From Massilia sp. Se16.2.3 (lineage in GTDB: Bacteria > Pseudomonadota > Gammaproteobacteria > Burkholderiales > Burkholderiaceae_D), in assembly GCF_014171595.1 (NCBI RefSeq), contig NZ_CP050451.1:2852001-2916000 (forward strand): DNA of 64,000 bases. The letters run 5' to 3'. Position numbers and translations under genes: made by a program. Below are positions 28,600 to 38,038 of the stretch, in pieces. The notes below the pieces were generated by a model. The model was not told the origin of the DNA and did no database searches. It was given only the letters and a program-made list of their open reading frames with translations. Position 1 is the first letter of the stretch. Each line of letters opens with the position of its first letter.

Positions 28600-29462
28600 A
28601 GGTAAGCGAACGCGACGAGCTGTTCCTGGCCGAGATGGGTATCGGACCCCTGTGGCGCCTGCGCCGGCAGCCGGAGCCCGATGCGGTGGACGAGCCGCCC
28701 GCGCAGGAGGCGGCGCCCGCCACGGCGCCCGCGCCGGCCTGGGAGCCCGGTGTCATCCCGCCGCCGCCACGCGATCCGGCCTGGGGAGAGGTTCCCATGA
28801 CCTCCGCACCCGCACCGGCACCGTGGGTACCGCCCGCGCCGCCCGTCGTGGAGGAAGAACCGGGCGACAGCGATGAGGCCATCGCCGCCATGGACTGGGT
28901 TGAGCTCCACGCGGCGATCAAGCGCTGCAAGCGCTGCGGCTCCTGCGAAGGCCGCGAGCCCGTGTATGGCGCCGGTGCGCAAACGGCGCGCTGGTTCGTC
29001 GCCGCCGGCGCCTCCACCGCCGCCGACGAAAAGGCGGGCCAGCCGCTGGCGGGCGACGCCGGCAAACTCCTCGACAATATGCTGGGCGCCGTTGGCCTCA
29101 CGCGCGAGCGCGACGTGTATGTCACCAACCTGGTCAAATGCCGTCCGGCCAGTGCCAACGGCGGCGACCGCGCGCCCACGGCGGACGAAGCGCGCGCCTG
29201 CCGGCCTTTCCTTGAGCGCGAACTTGCCTTGACGGGCGCGGGCACGGTGCTGACCCCGGGCCAGATCGCCGCGAATGGCCTGCTCGGCAAGCCCCTGCAG
29301 GAACCGCTGGCGGGCAGCCGCGGCAGCAATCACGCCTTCGGCGGGGCCGACCTCGTGGCCACACTGCACCCGGGCGAACTGCTGCGCCGCGGCGCCGACA
29401 AGGCCCTGGCCTGGGCGGACCTGTGCCGGGCGCGAGCTGCCCATGCGCGACGCGGCCGCTAG
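28596..29462 (+). CDS. Family 4 uracil-DNA glycosylase-like protein
   Basis: Probable iron-sulfur base-excision enzyme of 288 residues. The start MKVSERDELF overlaps the rimI stop by ATGA. After an 80-residue Pro/Ala-rich linker come the cysteines CKRCGSC (111, 114, 117), then CRP and ACRP further on, enough for a [4Fe-4S] cluster. Motif 1, usually GExPGxxED, reads GASTAADEK here, losing the proline and glycine; the following LAGDAGKLLDNML, YVTNLVKCRP and the second motif LHPGELLRR fit the family. The altered motif 1 leaves activity open. Order tsaB-rimI-UDG is common in Burkholderiales. Confidence 0.8.
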   Translation: MKVSERDELFLAEMGIGPLWRLRRQPEPDAVDEPPAQEAAPATAPAPAWEPGVIPPPPRDPAWGEVPMTSAPAPAPWVPPAPPVVEEEPGDSDEAIAAMDWVELHAAIKRCKRCGSCEGREPVYGAGAQTARWFVAAGASTAADEKAGQPLAGDAGKLLDNMLGAVGLTRERDVYVTNLVKCRPASANGGDRAPTADEARACRPFLERELALTGAGTVLTPGQIAANGLLGKPLQEPLAGSRGSNHAFGGADLVATLHPGELLRRGADKALAWADLCRARAAHARRGR

Positions 29463-30415
29463 CTACCAGGAAGGTTTTCACCGCCGCTGGTCCCACCTGC
29501 GGCGCGCGCGGGTGCGCGCCCTGGCCTGGCTGCTCGATTCTCCCGACCTGCTCGATGCCGATGCGCCGCACTGGCAGGGGCCGCATCGCGACCACCGGCC
29601 CGGTGACGCCTGAGGTCGATGCCCGGCTGCGCGCGCTCGATCACGACCCGGCCGAACTCGATGCCGCGCTCGGGCCCCGCGTCTACACGCGCCTCGACCT
29701 GTACGCCGAAAAGCTGATGGCCTTCTACTTCCAGCAGCAGGGCAGGCTGCTGGCGCACGGCCTGCAGATCCGCGCGCCAGCCGCAACGACACCGTCGGCG
29801 AGTTCGACTTCCTGCTCGATGCCGGACCGGATGGCGCCGAGCACATCGAGTTCGCCACCAAGTTCTATCTGCTGCAGGGCGAGGCCGGCGACCGTTTCGA
29901 TGCGCTGGTCGGCCCGAACCTGGCCGACAGCCTGGGCGCGAAGATGCGCAAGATTTTTTGAGCGCCAGCTGGAGCTGGGCGCGCATCCGGCGGCGCAGGC
30001 GCTGTTGCCGCGGCCGGTGGTACGTGCTCGCGCACTCGTGAAAGGCTGGCTGTTTTATCCGGCCGGCAGCTGGCCGGCGATGAGCGGCGTCACCGCCGGC
30101 CACTGCCGCGGCTTCTGGTGCGCGCTCGAGGAGCTCGACACACTCGGCGCCGATGCCTTTCTCGTCCTGCCGAAGCTGCAATGGCTGGCGCCGTTTCGTG
30201 CGGCGCAGGCGGATGCGATACTGAACCGCGCCCAGCTGCATGCGGAGCTGGAGGCGCGGTTCGAGAGCTCGCCGTCGCCCGTGCTGGTAGCAAGCGTGCG
30301 CGCAGAGCCGGGATGCGTGGAAGAGGTCGAGCGCGGTTTCATCGTGCCGAACGACTGGCGCGCGCGTGCCGAGGCGCGGCGCGCGCAGGATACGACGCGA
30401 AATATTGTTTGGTAA
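29443..30415 (+). CDS. DUF1853 family protein (three frame breaks)
   Basis: Predicted soluble protein of unknown function. The start MRDAAASYQEGFHRRWSHL at 29443 overlaps the glycosylase gene by 20 bases. Reading across frames gives the family pattern: VRALAWLLDSPDLLD, RLDLYAEKLMAFYFQQQGRLLAHGLQIR, RNDTVGEFDFLL, HIEFATKFYLLQG, LVGPNLADSLGAKM, QLELGAHPAAQALLP and VKGWLFYP. Breaks lie near 29580, between about 29770 and 29782, and at a run of six T (29954-29959). DUF1853 proteins resemble PD-(D/E)xK nucleases in their FDFLL and EFATKF strands, which is suggestive only. The breaks look like sequence errors. Confidence 0.75.
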
Positions 30416-30446
30416 AATTGCAATAATTGCAAATATCGTTTGCCAC

Positions 30447-30652
30447 CGTAGGGTGGCCCCCGTGCCCACGCGTTACGACCCTAACCAAAGCCGCATGCCG
30501 CAACGACCCGCTCCGCGGCATATCCACCCCTTGGCTCGTGGATCAAGTGACCGGGTTTTGGGCCGGCGAGCGACACCTCACCGCACCTAGCCGTTTGCAT
30601 ACGTCCGTACCGCGTGCGCACGGGGTGCCTCGGCGGCCCCGCGCACCCTACG
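30447..30652. repeat. CGTAGGGTGG...CACCCTACG repeat element, ~206 bp
   Basis: The element starts CGTAGGGTGGCCCCCGTGCC and ends GCGCACCCTACG, so the outer 9 bases are complementary. It fills most of the gap between the convergent DUF1853 and lplT genes and resembles the array at 44.6-45.6 kb. Confidence 0.6.
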
Positions 30653-30669
30653 GGTGGCATACCCGCGGC

Positions 30670-31932
30670 TCAGTGCTTGTGTTCCCCAATCAGCGCCAGC
30701 GAATCGTGCTGCTTCTGGTTGCGCAGGTGCAGGCGCAGGATGAGGGTGGTGACGCCGGCGATCGACAGGCCGAACAGGACGATGATCACGTCCAGGTTCA
30801 GGTTCAGCGTGATCATGATCGCGTACAGGGCGAGCATGGTCAGGATCGACAGGTTTTCGTTGAAGTTCTGTACCGCGATCGAATGCCCGGCGCTCATCAG
30901 GACGTGGCCGCGGTGCTGCAGCAGCGCGTTCATCGGCACCACGAAGAACCCAGACAGGAAGCCGATCAGGGCCAGCAGCGGGTAGGCGATGATCACGTCA
31001 TGGACGAACACCATGATCGTCACGACCAGGCCCATGAAGATGCCCATCGGGATGACCGTCAGCGACTTTTTCAGGGGCACGACGTGGGCGGCCAGCGCCG
31101 CACCGATCGCCACGCCGATCGCGACCACGCCGATCAGGCTGGTCGCCTTGTCGAGCGGCATGTGCAGGGAGCGCTCGGCCCATTTCAGCACGATCAGCTG
31201 CAGGGTCGCGCCAGCGCCCCAGAACAGGGTCGTCACGGCCAGCGAAATCTGGCCCAGCTTGTCCTTCCACAGCGTCGCCGAGCAGTTGGCGAAGTCGCCA
31301 ATCAGCTTCATCGGATTGCGTTCCTGGTGCTCGTAGCGGGCGCCGGTGTCGGGAATGCGCAGGTTGAACAGGGTGGCCAGCAGGTAGATCCCGGCGACAA
31401 CCGCCATCGCCGCTTCGCTGATGCTGTCCACGCCGGTGTCGATGAGGGGGAAGTCGAAGCCGAGCAGCAGGCTTGACCCCTGTTCGCTCACCAGCGCGCC
31501 GCCCATCACGGTGCCGAAGATGATCGACATCACGGTCAGGCCTTCGATCCAGCCGTTGGCGGCGACGAGTTTTTCCGGCGGCAGCAGTTCGGTCAGGATG
31601 CCGTACTTCGCCGGCGAATACACGGCGGCGCCGAAGCCGACGACGGCATAGGCCACCAGCGGGTGCACGGTCAGGAACATCAGGGCGCAACCGAAGATCT
31701 TGATCAGGTTGGCGATGAACATGACGCGGCCTTTCGGCAGCGAATCGGCAAAGGCGCCGACGAATGCGGCCAGCAGCACGTAGAACAGCACGAATGACAG
31801 CTTCAGGAGCGGCGTCAGCGAAGCCGGGGCGCTCATCCTCACCAGCACGTCAATGGCTACGAACAGCAGCGCATTGTCTGCCAGCGACGAGAAAAACTGC
31901 GCCGCCATGATGGTGTAGAAACCACGATTCAT
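30670..31932 (-). CDS. lplT: Lysophospholipid transporter LplT
   Basis: Inner-membrane major-facilitator protein that flips lysophospholipids inward for re-acylation. About 420 residues and twelve membrane segments. The start MNRGFYTIMAAQFFSSLADNALL at 31932 is typical of LplT; further marks are VGFGAAVYSPAKYGILTELLPPEKLVAANGW near 100 and GFLSGFFVVPMNALLQHRGH near 330. A longer upstream frame is not supported. No fused acyltransferase domain (Aas) is present. Divergent from alr. Confidence 0.9.
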   Translation of the reverse strand: MNRGFYTIMAAQFFSSLADNALLFVAIDVLVRMSAPASLTPLLKLSFVLFYVLLAAFVGAFADSLPKGRVMFIANLIKIFGCALMFLTVHPLVAYAVVGFGAAVYSPAKYGILTELLPPEKLVAANGWIEGLTVMSIIFGTVMGGALVSEQGSSLLLGFDFPLIDTGVDSISEAAMAVVAGIYLLATLFNLRIPDTGARYEHQERNPMKLIGDFANCSATLWKDKLGQISLAVTTLFWGAGATLQLIVLKWAERSLHMPLDKATSLIGVVAIGVAIGAALAAHVVPLKKSLTVIPMGIFMGLVVTIMVFVHDVIIAYPLLALIGFLSGFFVVPMNALLQHRGHVLMSAGHSIAVQNFNENLSILTMLALYAIMITLNLNLDVIIVLFGLSIAGVTTLILRLHLRNQKQHDSLALIGEHKH

Positions 31933-32220
31933 TCGATAGGTCGGAAAACAAGTGTGGGTTGCTTTATACCATGAAAGGGTCGCCCGCCCAAAGAAGCGGA
32001 ACCTCGCCGCCCCCGGACGGACGCCCGGCGGACCACGCCAATCGTGGCCAGTAGCGGGGGCATGCGAACGCGCGCACCGGGGAATGCTGGCCATATCGGC
32101 CATCGGGGGGCGGCGCGCGGCGCCAGCGCAAGGAAAGGCCCCGCTTGGTAAAATAGAGCCTTTCGCCTAATCGCGTTTTTCCTCCCTTTCGTCTTCGTCC
32201 TTCGTCTTCATCTATCGCCC

Positions 32221-33330
32221 ATGCCACGCCCGCTCAGCGCCACCATCCATCTCGATTCGATGCAGCATAACCTCGCCCGCGCCCGCGCCTGCGCGCCCGA
32301 CGCCAAGGCCTGGGCCGTCGTCAAGGCCAACGCCTACGGCCACGGCCTGGAACGGGGCATGAAGGGCTTCGTGCTGGCCGACGGCCTGGCCCTGATCGAG
32401 ACCGAAAACGCGCTGCGCCTGCGCGAACTCGGCTGGATCAAGCCGATCCTGCTGCTCGAGGGGATCTTCGACGCCAGCGACGTCTCGCTGCTGGCCGAGC
32501 ACAATATCAACAGCACCGTGCATTGCATCGAGCAGATCAAGATGCTGGAATATACCCAGCTCTACCGCCCGATCGACGTCCACCTGAAGATGAACACCGG
32601 CATGAACCGGCTCGGCTTCAGGCCCGAGGACTATGCCGCCGCCTACAAGCGCCTGCGCGCCATCCCGGGCATCCGCCACATCACCCTGATGACCCATTTT
32701 GCCAATGCCGACGAACTGGAACACCCGCGCCTGGCCATTGCCGAACAGGTGCGCCGCTTCCAGCAGGGCGCGCAGGGGCTGGACGGCGAGCGCAGCCTGT
32801 CGAATTCCGGCGGCGTGCTGCACCAGGCCGAGCTGCAGGCGGAACTGCACAACGACTGGGTGCGCCCCGGCGTCATGCTGTATGGCGGCACCCCGGGCGG
32901 CGGACGCACCGCGCATGATTACGGCCTGCGCCCGACCATGACGCTGTCCTCGGAAATCATCGCGATCCAGAACCTGGTTGCCGGCGACACCGTCGGCTAT
33001 GGCAGCCGCTTCGAGGCAAGCAAGCCGATGCAGGTGGGCGTGGTGGCCTGCGGCTATGCCGACGGCTACCCGCGCCATGCGCCGCACGGCACGCCCGTCA
33101 TCGTCGACGGCGTGCGCACCTCGGTGGTCGGGCGCGTGTCGATGGACATGATGACGGTGGACCTGACGCCCGTGCGCAACGCGCGCGTGGGCAGCAAGGT
33201 GACCCTCTGGGGCGATGGCCTGCCGATCGACGAGGTGGCAAGTGCCGCCGGCACCATCGGCTATGAATTGATGTGCGCGCTCGCGCCGCGGGTGCGCGTC
33301 CTGGAAGGAAGGTTGGGAACGAATGGCTAA
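32221..33330 (+). CDS. alr: Alanine racemase
   Basis: PLP enzyme converting L- to D-alanine for peptidoglycan, cytoplasmic, 369 residues. The PLP lysine is Lys35 in AVVKANAYGHG, the second catalytic base is the Tyr of VACGYADGYPRH near 265, and LKMNTGMNRLGF near 120 and SNSGGVLH near 200 are conserved. A TAAAAT box near 32148 may be its minus 10. Its stop overlaps the radA start by eight bases. Confidence 0.95.
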   Translation: MPRPLSATIHLDSMQHNLARARACAPDAKAWAVVKANAYGHGLERGMKGFVLADGLALIETENALRLRELGWIKPILLLEGIFDASDVSLLAEHNINSTVHCIEQIKMLEYTQLYRPIDVHLKMNTGMNRLGFRPEDYAAAYKRLRAIPGIRHITLMTHFANADELEHPRLAIAEQVRRFQQGAQGLDGERSLSNSGGVLHQAELQAELHNDWVRPGVMLYGGTPGGGRTAHDYGLRPTMTLSSEIIAIQNLVAGDTVGYGSRFEASKPMQVGVVACGYADGYPRHAPHGTPVIVDGVRTSVVGRVSMDMMTVDLTPVRNARVGSKVTLWGDGLPIDEVASAAGTIGYELMCALAPRVRVLEGRLGTNG

Positions 33331-34704
33331 GGCAAAGACCCAGTTCGTCTGCAGCGAGTGCGGCAGCGTGTCCAGCCGCTGGACCGGCCAGTGCGCCGAC
33401 TGCAAGGCCTGGAACACGATGGTCGAGCAAACGGTCGAAACGGCCGGCGTGAACCGCATGTCGCAGACCGTGAACCACAAGGCGCTGGCACAGACGGCGC
33501 CGGTGCTGTCGCTCGCCGACATCGAGGCCGTCGACGTGCCGCGCTTCGGCACCGGCATCGAGGAATTCGACCGCGTACTGGGCGGCGGCCTGGTGGCCGG
33601 CGGCGTCGTGCTGATCGGCGGCGACCCCGGCATCGGCAAGTCGACCCTGCTGCTGCAGGCCCTGGCCAACCTGGCCGCCACACGCAGCACTTTATATGTG
33701 AGCGGCGAGGAATCCGGTGCCCAGATCGCGCTGCGTGCGCGCCGTCTGCAGGTGGAAGCGAAAGACCTGAAGCTGCAAGCCGAAATCCAGCTCGAGAAAA
33801 TCCTGGGGACCCTGGCGGACCTGAAGCCCGAAGTGGCCGTCATCGACTCGATCCAGACCCTGTATTCGGACGCGCTGACGGCCGCCCCGGGTTCGGTGTC
33901 GCAGGTGCGCGAATGCGCGGCGCAACTGACGCGCGTGGCCAAGCAGACGGGCGTGACGATCATCCTGGTCGGCCACGTGACGAAGGAGGGCGCACTGGCC
34001 GGCCCGCGCGTGCTCGAGCACATCGTCGACACGGTGCTGTACTTCGAGGGCGATACCCAGTCGAGCTTCCGCCTGGTGCGGGCGATCAAGAACCGCTTCG
34101 GCGCGGTGAATGAACTGGGCGTGTTCGCCATGACGGAGAAGGGCTTGAAGGGCGTGTCGAACCCGTCCGCCCTGTTCCTGTCGCAGCACGACAACCAGGT
34201 GCCCGGCTCCTGCGTGATGGTCACGCAGGAGGGTACGCGCCCGCTGCTGGTGGAGATCCAGGCGCTGGTCGACGCCAGCCACCTGCCCAATGCCCGCCGC
34301 CTGTCGGTGGGCCTGGAGCAGAACCGCCTCGCCATGCTGCTGGCCGTGCTGCACCGCCACGCGGGCATCGCCGCTTTCGACCAGGACGTCTTCATCAACG
34401 CGGTGGGCGGCGTGAAAATCGCCGAACCGGCGGCCGACCTGGCGGTGCTATTGGCGATCAACTCCTCGATGCGCAACAAGCCGCTCCCCGCGCGGGCTGG
34501 TCGTGTTCGGCGAAGTCGGCCTGGCCGGCGAGATCCGTCCCGCCCCGCGCGGCCAGGGAGCGCCTGAAGGAAGCGGCGAAACTGGGTTTCTCGATCGCGC
34601 TCGTCCCGAAAGGGAATGCGCCGAAGGGCAAGATCGAAGGCATGACCATCATCGCGGTCGAACGGATCGACCAGGCCTTCACCAAGCTGCGCGAACTCGA
34701 TTGA
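33323..34704 (+). CDS. radA: DNA repair ATPase RadA (two frame breaks)
   Basis: Branch-migration helicase in recombinational repair. A four-cysteine zinc finger (CSECG...CADC) opens the protein, followed by Walker A (GGDPGIGKST), the KNRFGAVNE motif and a C-terminal Lon-like domain (LSVGLEQNRLAMLLAVLHRHAGIAAFDQDVFINAVGG). The last fifth is split by breaks at a run of four C (34486-34489) and a run of three G (34556-34558). Repair gives GLVVFGEVGLAGEIRP and the normal C-terminus ending KLRELD. Both breaks look like one-base insertions from sequencing. Confidence 0.9.
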
Positions 34705-34734
34705 AGCCGGCCGGCGCCAGCAGGCGCTGGCGGG

Positions 34735-35762
34735 CTACAGCTTGGTGAACGGCCCCGGCATGCGCGGCACGGCCTCGCCCTGCGCCTGGGTCAGCACACC
34801 ATGCTGGAACAGGGCATCGGCATCGGGATACCACATGTTTTCGGGCGCCGTCTGGTTGATCCGGTAGATGAAGGCCTCGGTCATGCCCAGCTTGCCGTAG
34901 GCCTTGCGCACCGCCACCGCGGCGGCCTTGCGGTCGCCTGGGCCGAAACTGTGAAAGCCCGGTGGGCGCCCTCGCGCGCGCTGCGCACTTTGCCGGCCAG
35001 GTACGCCAGCGTGCAGGCCGAGCTGCATTCGGTCTCCACGTGCGTGTTCAGGCCGCGCGCCGCGATCAGCCTGCCCAGCTTTTGCCCCTCGTAGGTCCAG
35101 CCGCCATTGGAAGCGAGCATCAGCGTCGTCACCACGGGCGCACGCGCCAGCGCTGCTTCGAGCTGGGCGGCAATGCCGTCGTTGATCCCGCCGTGCAGGC
35201 TCAGGGTCCTGCCATCAGTCGACAGGAAGAAGGAGGGCGCCGGCCCGGGCTGCTGGCCGCCCGTCTGGCTCCAGTGGTCGCGCAGGTTGCGCAGCGATTC
35301 GGGAACGCTGAACAGCTGGAACACGAGGCCGAGGACGACCGCGACCCTGGCCGCCGCCGCCCAGCCGCTCGAGCCGCCGCGCGCCGCATGCTTGCCGGCC
35401 GAGACCCAGGCGCCGCGCGCCATGAAGGCCCAGAACGGATACCAGAGCAGGATGACGAGGACGGCCGCCGCCGAGCTGTAGCGCGCCGGGGCGTCTTCCA
35501 TCACCGTGTCGAGCAGGACGGAGCTACCCGTCTCGAAGATCTTGTTGCCGAAGTAGAGGTGCAGCCAGTAGGTGCGCGGCAGGGAATAGTCGCCCGCCAG
35601 GTGCTTGCGCAGGAAGCCGAGCGGACCCGGGTGCTGGCTGGCACCGGCGAGATCGCGGCGGCCGAAGTCGGGAACGGACCAGGCGGTCATGGAGACTCGC
35701 TCGAGGAGGCTTGGGCGGCGCGGTGGCCAGGATGGGGGACCAGGGAGTTCATCGTGGGTCAT
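34735..35762 (-). CDS. Membrane protein with ClpP/crotonase-like periplasmic domain (one frame break)
   Basis: Hypothetical protein of about 340 residues. The N-terminal part (FLRKHLAGDYSLPRTYWLHLYFGN) and two to three membrane segments (AAAVLVILLWYPFWAFM; VAVVLGLVFQLFSV) precede a domain with TLMLASNGGWTYEGQKLGRLIAARGLNTHVETECSSACTLAYLAG and MTEAFIYRINQTAPENMWYP, resembling COG3904 proteins of the ClpP-like fold, with the Ser of ECSSACT as the likely nucleophile position. Frame changes near 34955. The start is uncertain (35762 or 35690). Substrate and role unknown. Convergent with radA. Confidence 0.65.
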
Positions 35763-36016
35763 TTCATTCGACGGCGGGCAGGCGGCAGGGGCGGTATCAG
35801 GGCGCATCAAGCTGCCCCGCGCTGCGGTGAGCCACACCGGCCAGGCATCTGAAATTGCACTGTGGAAACATGGATTCTAGGTTGATTCCATGCAAGGTGC
35901 AATCATCAGGAAGGGCTTGTAGGTTTTATGCCACCGTTCAGATAACAGACCATGTCCTGCCGGCATCATCGTTCTTGCATATAATTGCGCCTCCTCTTAC
36001 ACATGGGTTGGGAAAC

Positions 36017-36337
36017 GTGCAAACAGATCAGCGGCAGTCAGCGCGCAAGGTAATGAAGACCCGTGCCATGGTGGCGGCCGAGGGAGCGGCGCCCGTCATG
36101 GGGCGCACCAGCGACCTCAATGAGGGTGGGGTGAGCATCAGCCTGCCGGGGCCGATGGCGGCCGGCCAGACGGCGCAGGTACGCTTCGACCTGCTGGTCG
36201 AGGGTCAGCTCGTGCCGATCAATACCCGCGCGCGGGTGCAGTACTGCATCCTCAGCGGCGGCGATTTCAAGATCGGCTTCCAGTTCGTCAACCTGGACAT
36301 GGGCGCGACGACGGCGCTGTCGCGCTTCCTGCGTTAG
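36017..36337 (+). CDS. PilZ domain protein
   Basis: A 106-residue stand-alone PilZ protein, probably a cyclic di-GMP effector. I chose the GTG at 36017 (VQTDQRQSARKVMKTRAMVA) because the DQRQSxRK start is conserved in this family; an upstream frame continues but lacks support. The binding site would be the RxxxR element (RQSARK) and the (D/N)xSxxG element, here DLNEGGVSI, in which the usual Ser is replaced by Glu. That substitution may weaken binding. Two other cyclic di-GMP genes (8855-10012, 17852-21052) lie in the window. Confidence 0.75.
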   Translation: MQTDQRQSARKVMKTRAMVAAEGAAPVMGRTSDLNEGGVSISLPGPMAAGQTAQVRFDLLVEGQLVPINTRARVQYCILSGGDFKIGFQFVNLDMGATTALSRFLR

Positions 36338-36379
36338 GGCCGAGCGAATTCCCGTTGCAGCGCGCCGTGGGCTGCGGGT

Positions 36380-37350
36380 CTACCTGCAGTTATCCGGCGT
36401 CCTGGCGCAGGAAGCATTGAAGAGGTCGACCCAGCGGCCATCGGGTTCCGGCGAGCTTTGCGCCTGGACCTTGAACGGGCCCGGCGCATAGAAGCGCGAT
36501 ACCACGCCCACCACCCGGTTCGAGCCGTTGTTGGCGCCGGCGCCACCGCCCGCCTGCAGGACCTGGAAGTTCTGGATCCAGGGCGCGCCATCGAAGCCGT
36601 CTTTCCCATCCGAGCCGGACACCACATTGTTCTCGACGGTCGCGCCGACGTCGGCACTCGTGATCTGCTGCATTTTCTGGCCGCCGTCGAGATTGCCCGC
36701 GTAGCCGAGCTTGGTCGTATGGTTCAGGTTCAGGCTGAGGGTCTGCCAGCCGAGCCAGCCGGTCACGTCGCCGAGCGCGCGGACCGCGCCGCCAAGGGCC
36801 TGGTCGCCGAATTCGATCATCGCGTAGTCCGCCGGGTTCGGCAGGTAGCCGTTGCTGGTGGCCCAGGTGGCCGTCACGATCGCGGCGCGCCAGCGCCAGG
36901 TGAGCAGGGGCGCATTCCCGTCGCGGAAGGCGGGCACGAACAGCCAGTCCCGATAGAAGCCGGCGGCGGTGCCGCTGTGCACGCAGTGCCCGGCGGTGAC
37001 GACGATGCGGCGCTGGATCACCGAGGCCGAGCAGAAGCGCGGCGTGCCATTGACGGTGAAGAAGAGCTTGCCCGCGGTGATGTAGGGCCAGGCGCGGTCG
37101 GCGGGTAGGGCGCGCTGATGCCCGCGAAGATCGGGAACACCCGGCTGCTGGTGTAGGGCGCGGTACCGTCGTTGCCCGGAGGCCTGGGGCGAGACGAGCA
37201 TGCGCTCTTGCGCCGGCTCGGGTGTGAACAGCCGGCGCAGCGGCAGCCGCAGCTTGAGCGCGGGCGGCCTGGCGTCGCTCCCTTGCGGCTGGGCTGCGAC
37301 GCGAGGGACAACAGGGCAAACACGGGTGCTGCAAGCAAATGCTTCTTCAT
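36380..37350 (-). CDS. Trypsin-like serine protease homologue, catalytic Ser apparently replaced (three frame breaks)
   Basis: An exported protein with a signal peptide (MKKHLLAAPVFALLSLASQ, start 37350 with GGAGCTC upstream). The chymotrypsin-fold part shows the catalytic His in VVTAGHCVHSG and Asp in NPADYAMIEFGD. The position of GxSGGP reads GFDGAPW (codon GAT), so the nucleophile Ser is Asp. The end of the protein is VVGVVSRFYAPGP followed by a Cys-containing tail. Frame breaks near 37290, 37178 and 37110 affect only the first 80 residues. With the Ser lost the protein may be a non-catalytic homologue, unless the base is also an error. Confidence 0.7.
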
Positions 37351-37515
37351 GGCGAGCTCCACGGAAGTGAGCGCTCAGCTTGGTACGCGCCCGGCGCACA
37401 GTTCGTGCGAAACCGCCTTGCGTTGAGCATGCTCAACACGGTTTCCTGAAGTTAAGAATAGGCGCGGTGCCATCCACCCGCGGGCCGGACCGCGACACCG
37501 GAGCGCCGGAAAACG

Positions 37516-37549
37516 AAAGCGGCGAGCGCCCTGTGGGCCTCGCCGCTTT
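37516..37549 (-). terminator. Terminator-like hairpin after the 38-aa gene
   Basis: A perfect 11-bp stem AAAGCGGCGAG/CTCGCCGCTTT with a 12-base loop that can itself pair (CGCCCTGTGGGC). In the minus direction TTTCGTTTTC follows. It ends transcripts from the small gene on its right. Confidence 0.6.
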
Positions 37550-37580
37550 GTTGATGGCTGCCCGAAGATCGGGCATGTCA

Positions 37581-37697
37581 CTATTCGTGATAGCGGTCGT
37601 GCAGGGTACCAGCGCTGCCGCCGACTTCCTGGATGATTTCGTAGGCGATCAGGCCAACCATGCCCGTTAATATTGCGAAGACAAACATATTAAACAT
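37581..37697 (-). CDS. Small single-span membrane protein, 38 aa
   Basis: The frame encodes MFNMFVFAILTGMVGLIAYE and a short polar tail ending in HDRYHE. One hydrophobic segment covers residues 3-18. A purine-rich GAAGAG stands 12 bases and AAGGAGG about 30 bases upstream, and a hairpin terminator follows the stop at 31 bases. The surrounding DNA is more AT-rich than its neighbours. No family recognised; it lies just upstream of the Pho-controlled pst operon on the other strand. Confidence 0.5.
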   Translation of the reverse strand: MFNMFVFAILTGMVGLIAYEIIQEVGGSAGTLHDRYHE

Positions 37698-37871
37698 AGA
37701 AACAAAACGCTCTTCAGCATTCCCTCCTTGGCAGTGAACACGCTTTGAGCATAGCAGCCTGCAGAGACTTTACAAGCAGGCCGGGCACCGAAATTTGCGC
37801 GTGAATGCGTAGGGCAATCCTGTATGGACGGCATCGATCATGTGACAGCCGTACGCGGGCTGCGCCTGTGC

Positions 37872-37990
37872 TGTCATGGAGACGTCATCGTGCCGAAACA
37901 CGTGTGTGACACGCTCCGCCCAGGCTGTCATCGATATCGTGAAAGCGGCTTTTGGCATGTCATCAACTTGTCATATTCGGCCAGTAGACT
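37872..37990 (+). promoter_or_regulatory. Tandem Pho boxes and minus 10 element of pstS
   Basis: Box 2 at 37958-37975 has two direct repeats TGTCATC and TGTCATA with an 11-bp period. Box 1 at 37872-37889 has TGTCATG and CGTCATC with the same period. TAGACT (37985-37990) lies ten bases after box 2, the place of the minus 10 in PhoB-activated promoters. PhoB is encoded downstream, giving a self-regulated circuit. Confidence 0.8.
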
Positions 37991-38038
37991 GCGCAGCGTG
38001 ACGGGGAGACCCCCGGCACCACCTGAAAGGATACTGAC

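Noticed and set aside
32212..34479. 755-codon minus-strand frame opposite alr and radA
   Set aside because: Shadow of two well-conserved genes; no start signal or family features.
398..37350. Treating frame-broken genes as pseudogenes
   Set aside because: Breaks are single-base, several at homopolymers, several compensating, with all downstream motifs conserved; decay would leave more damage.
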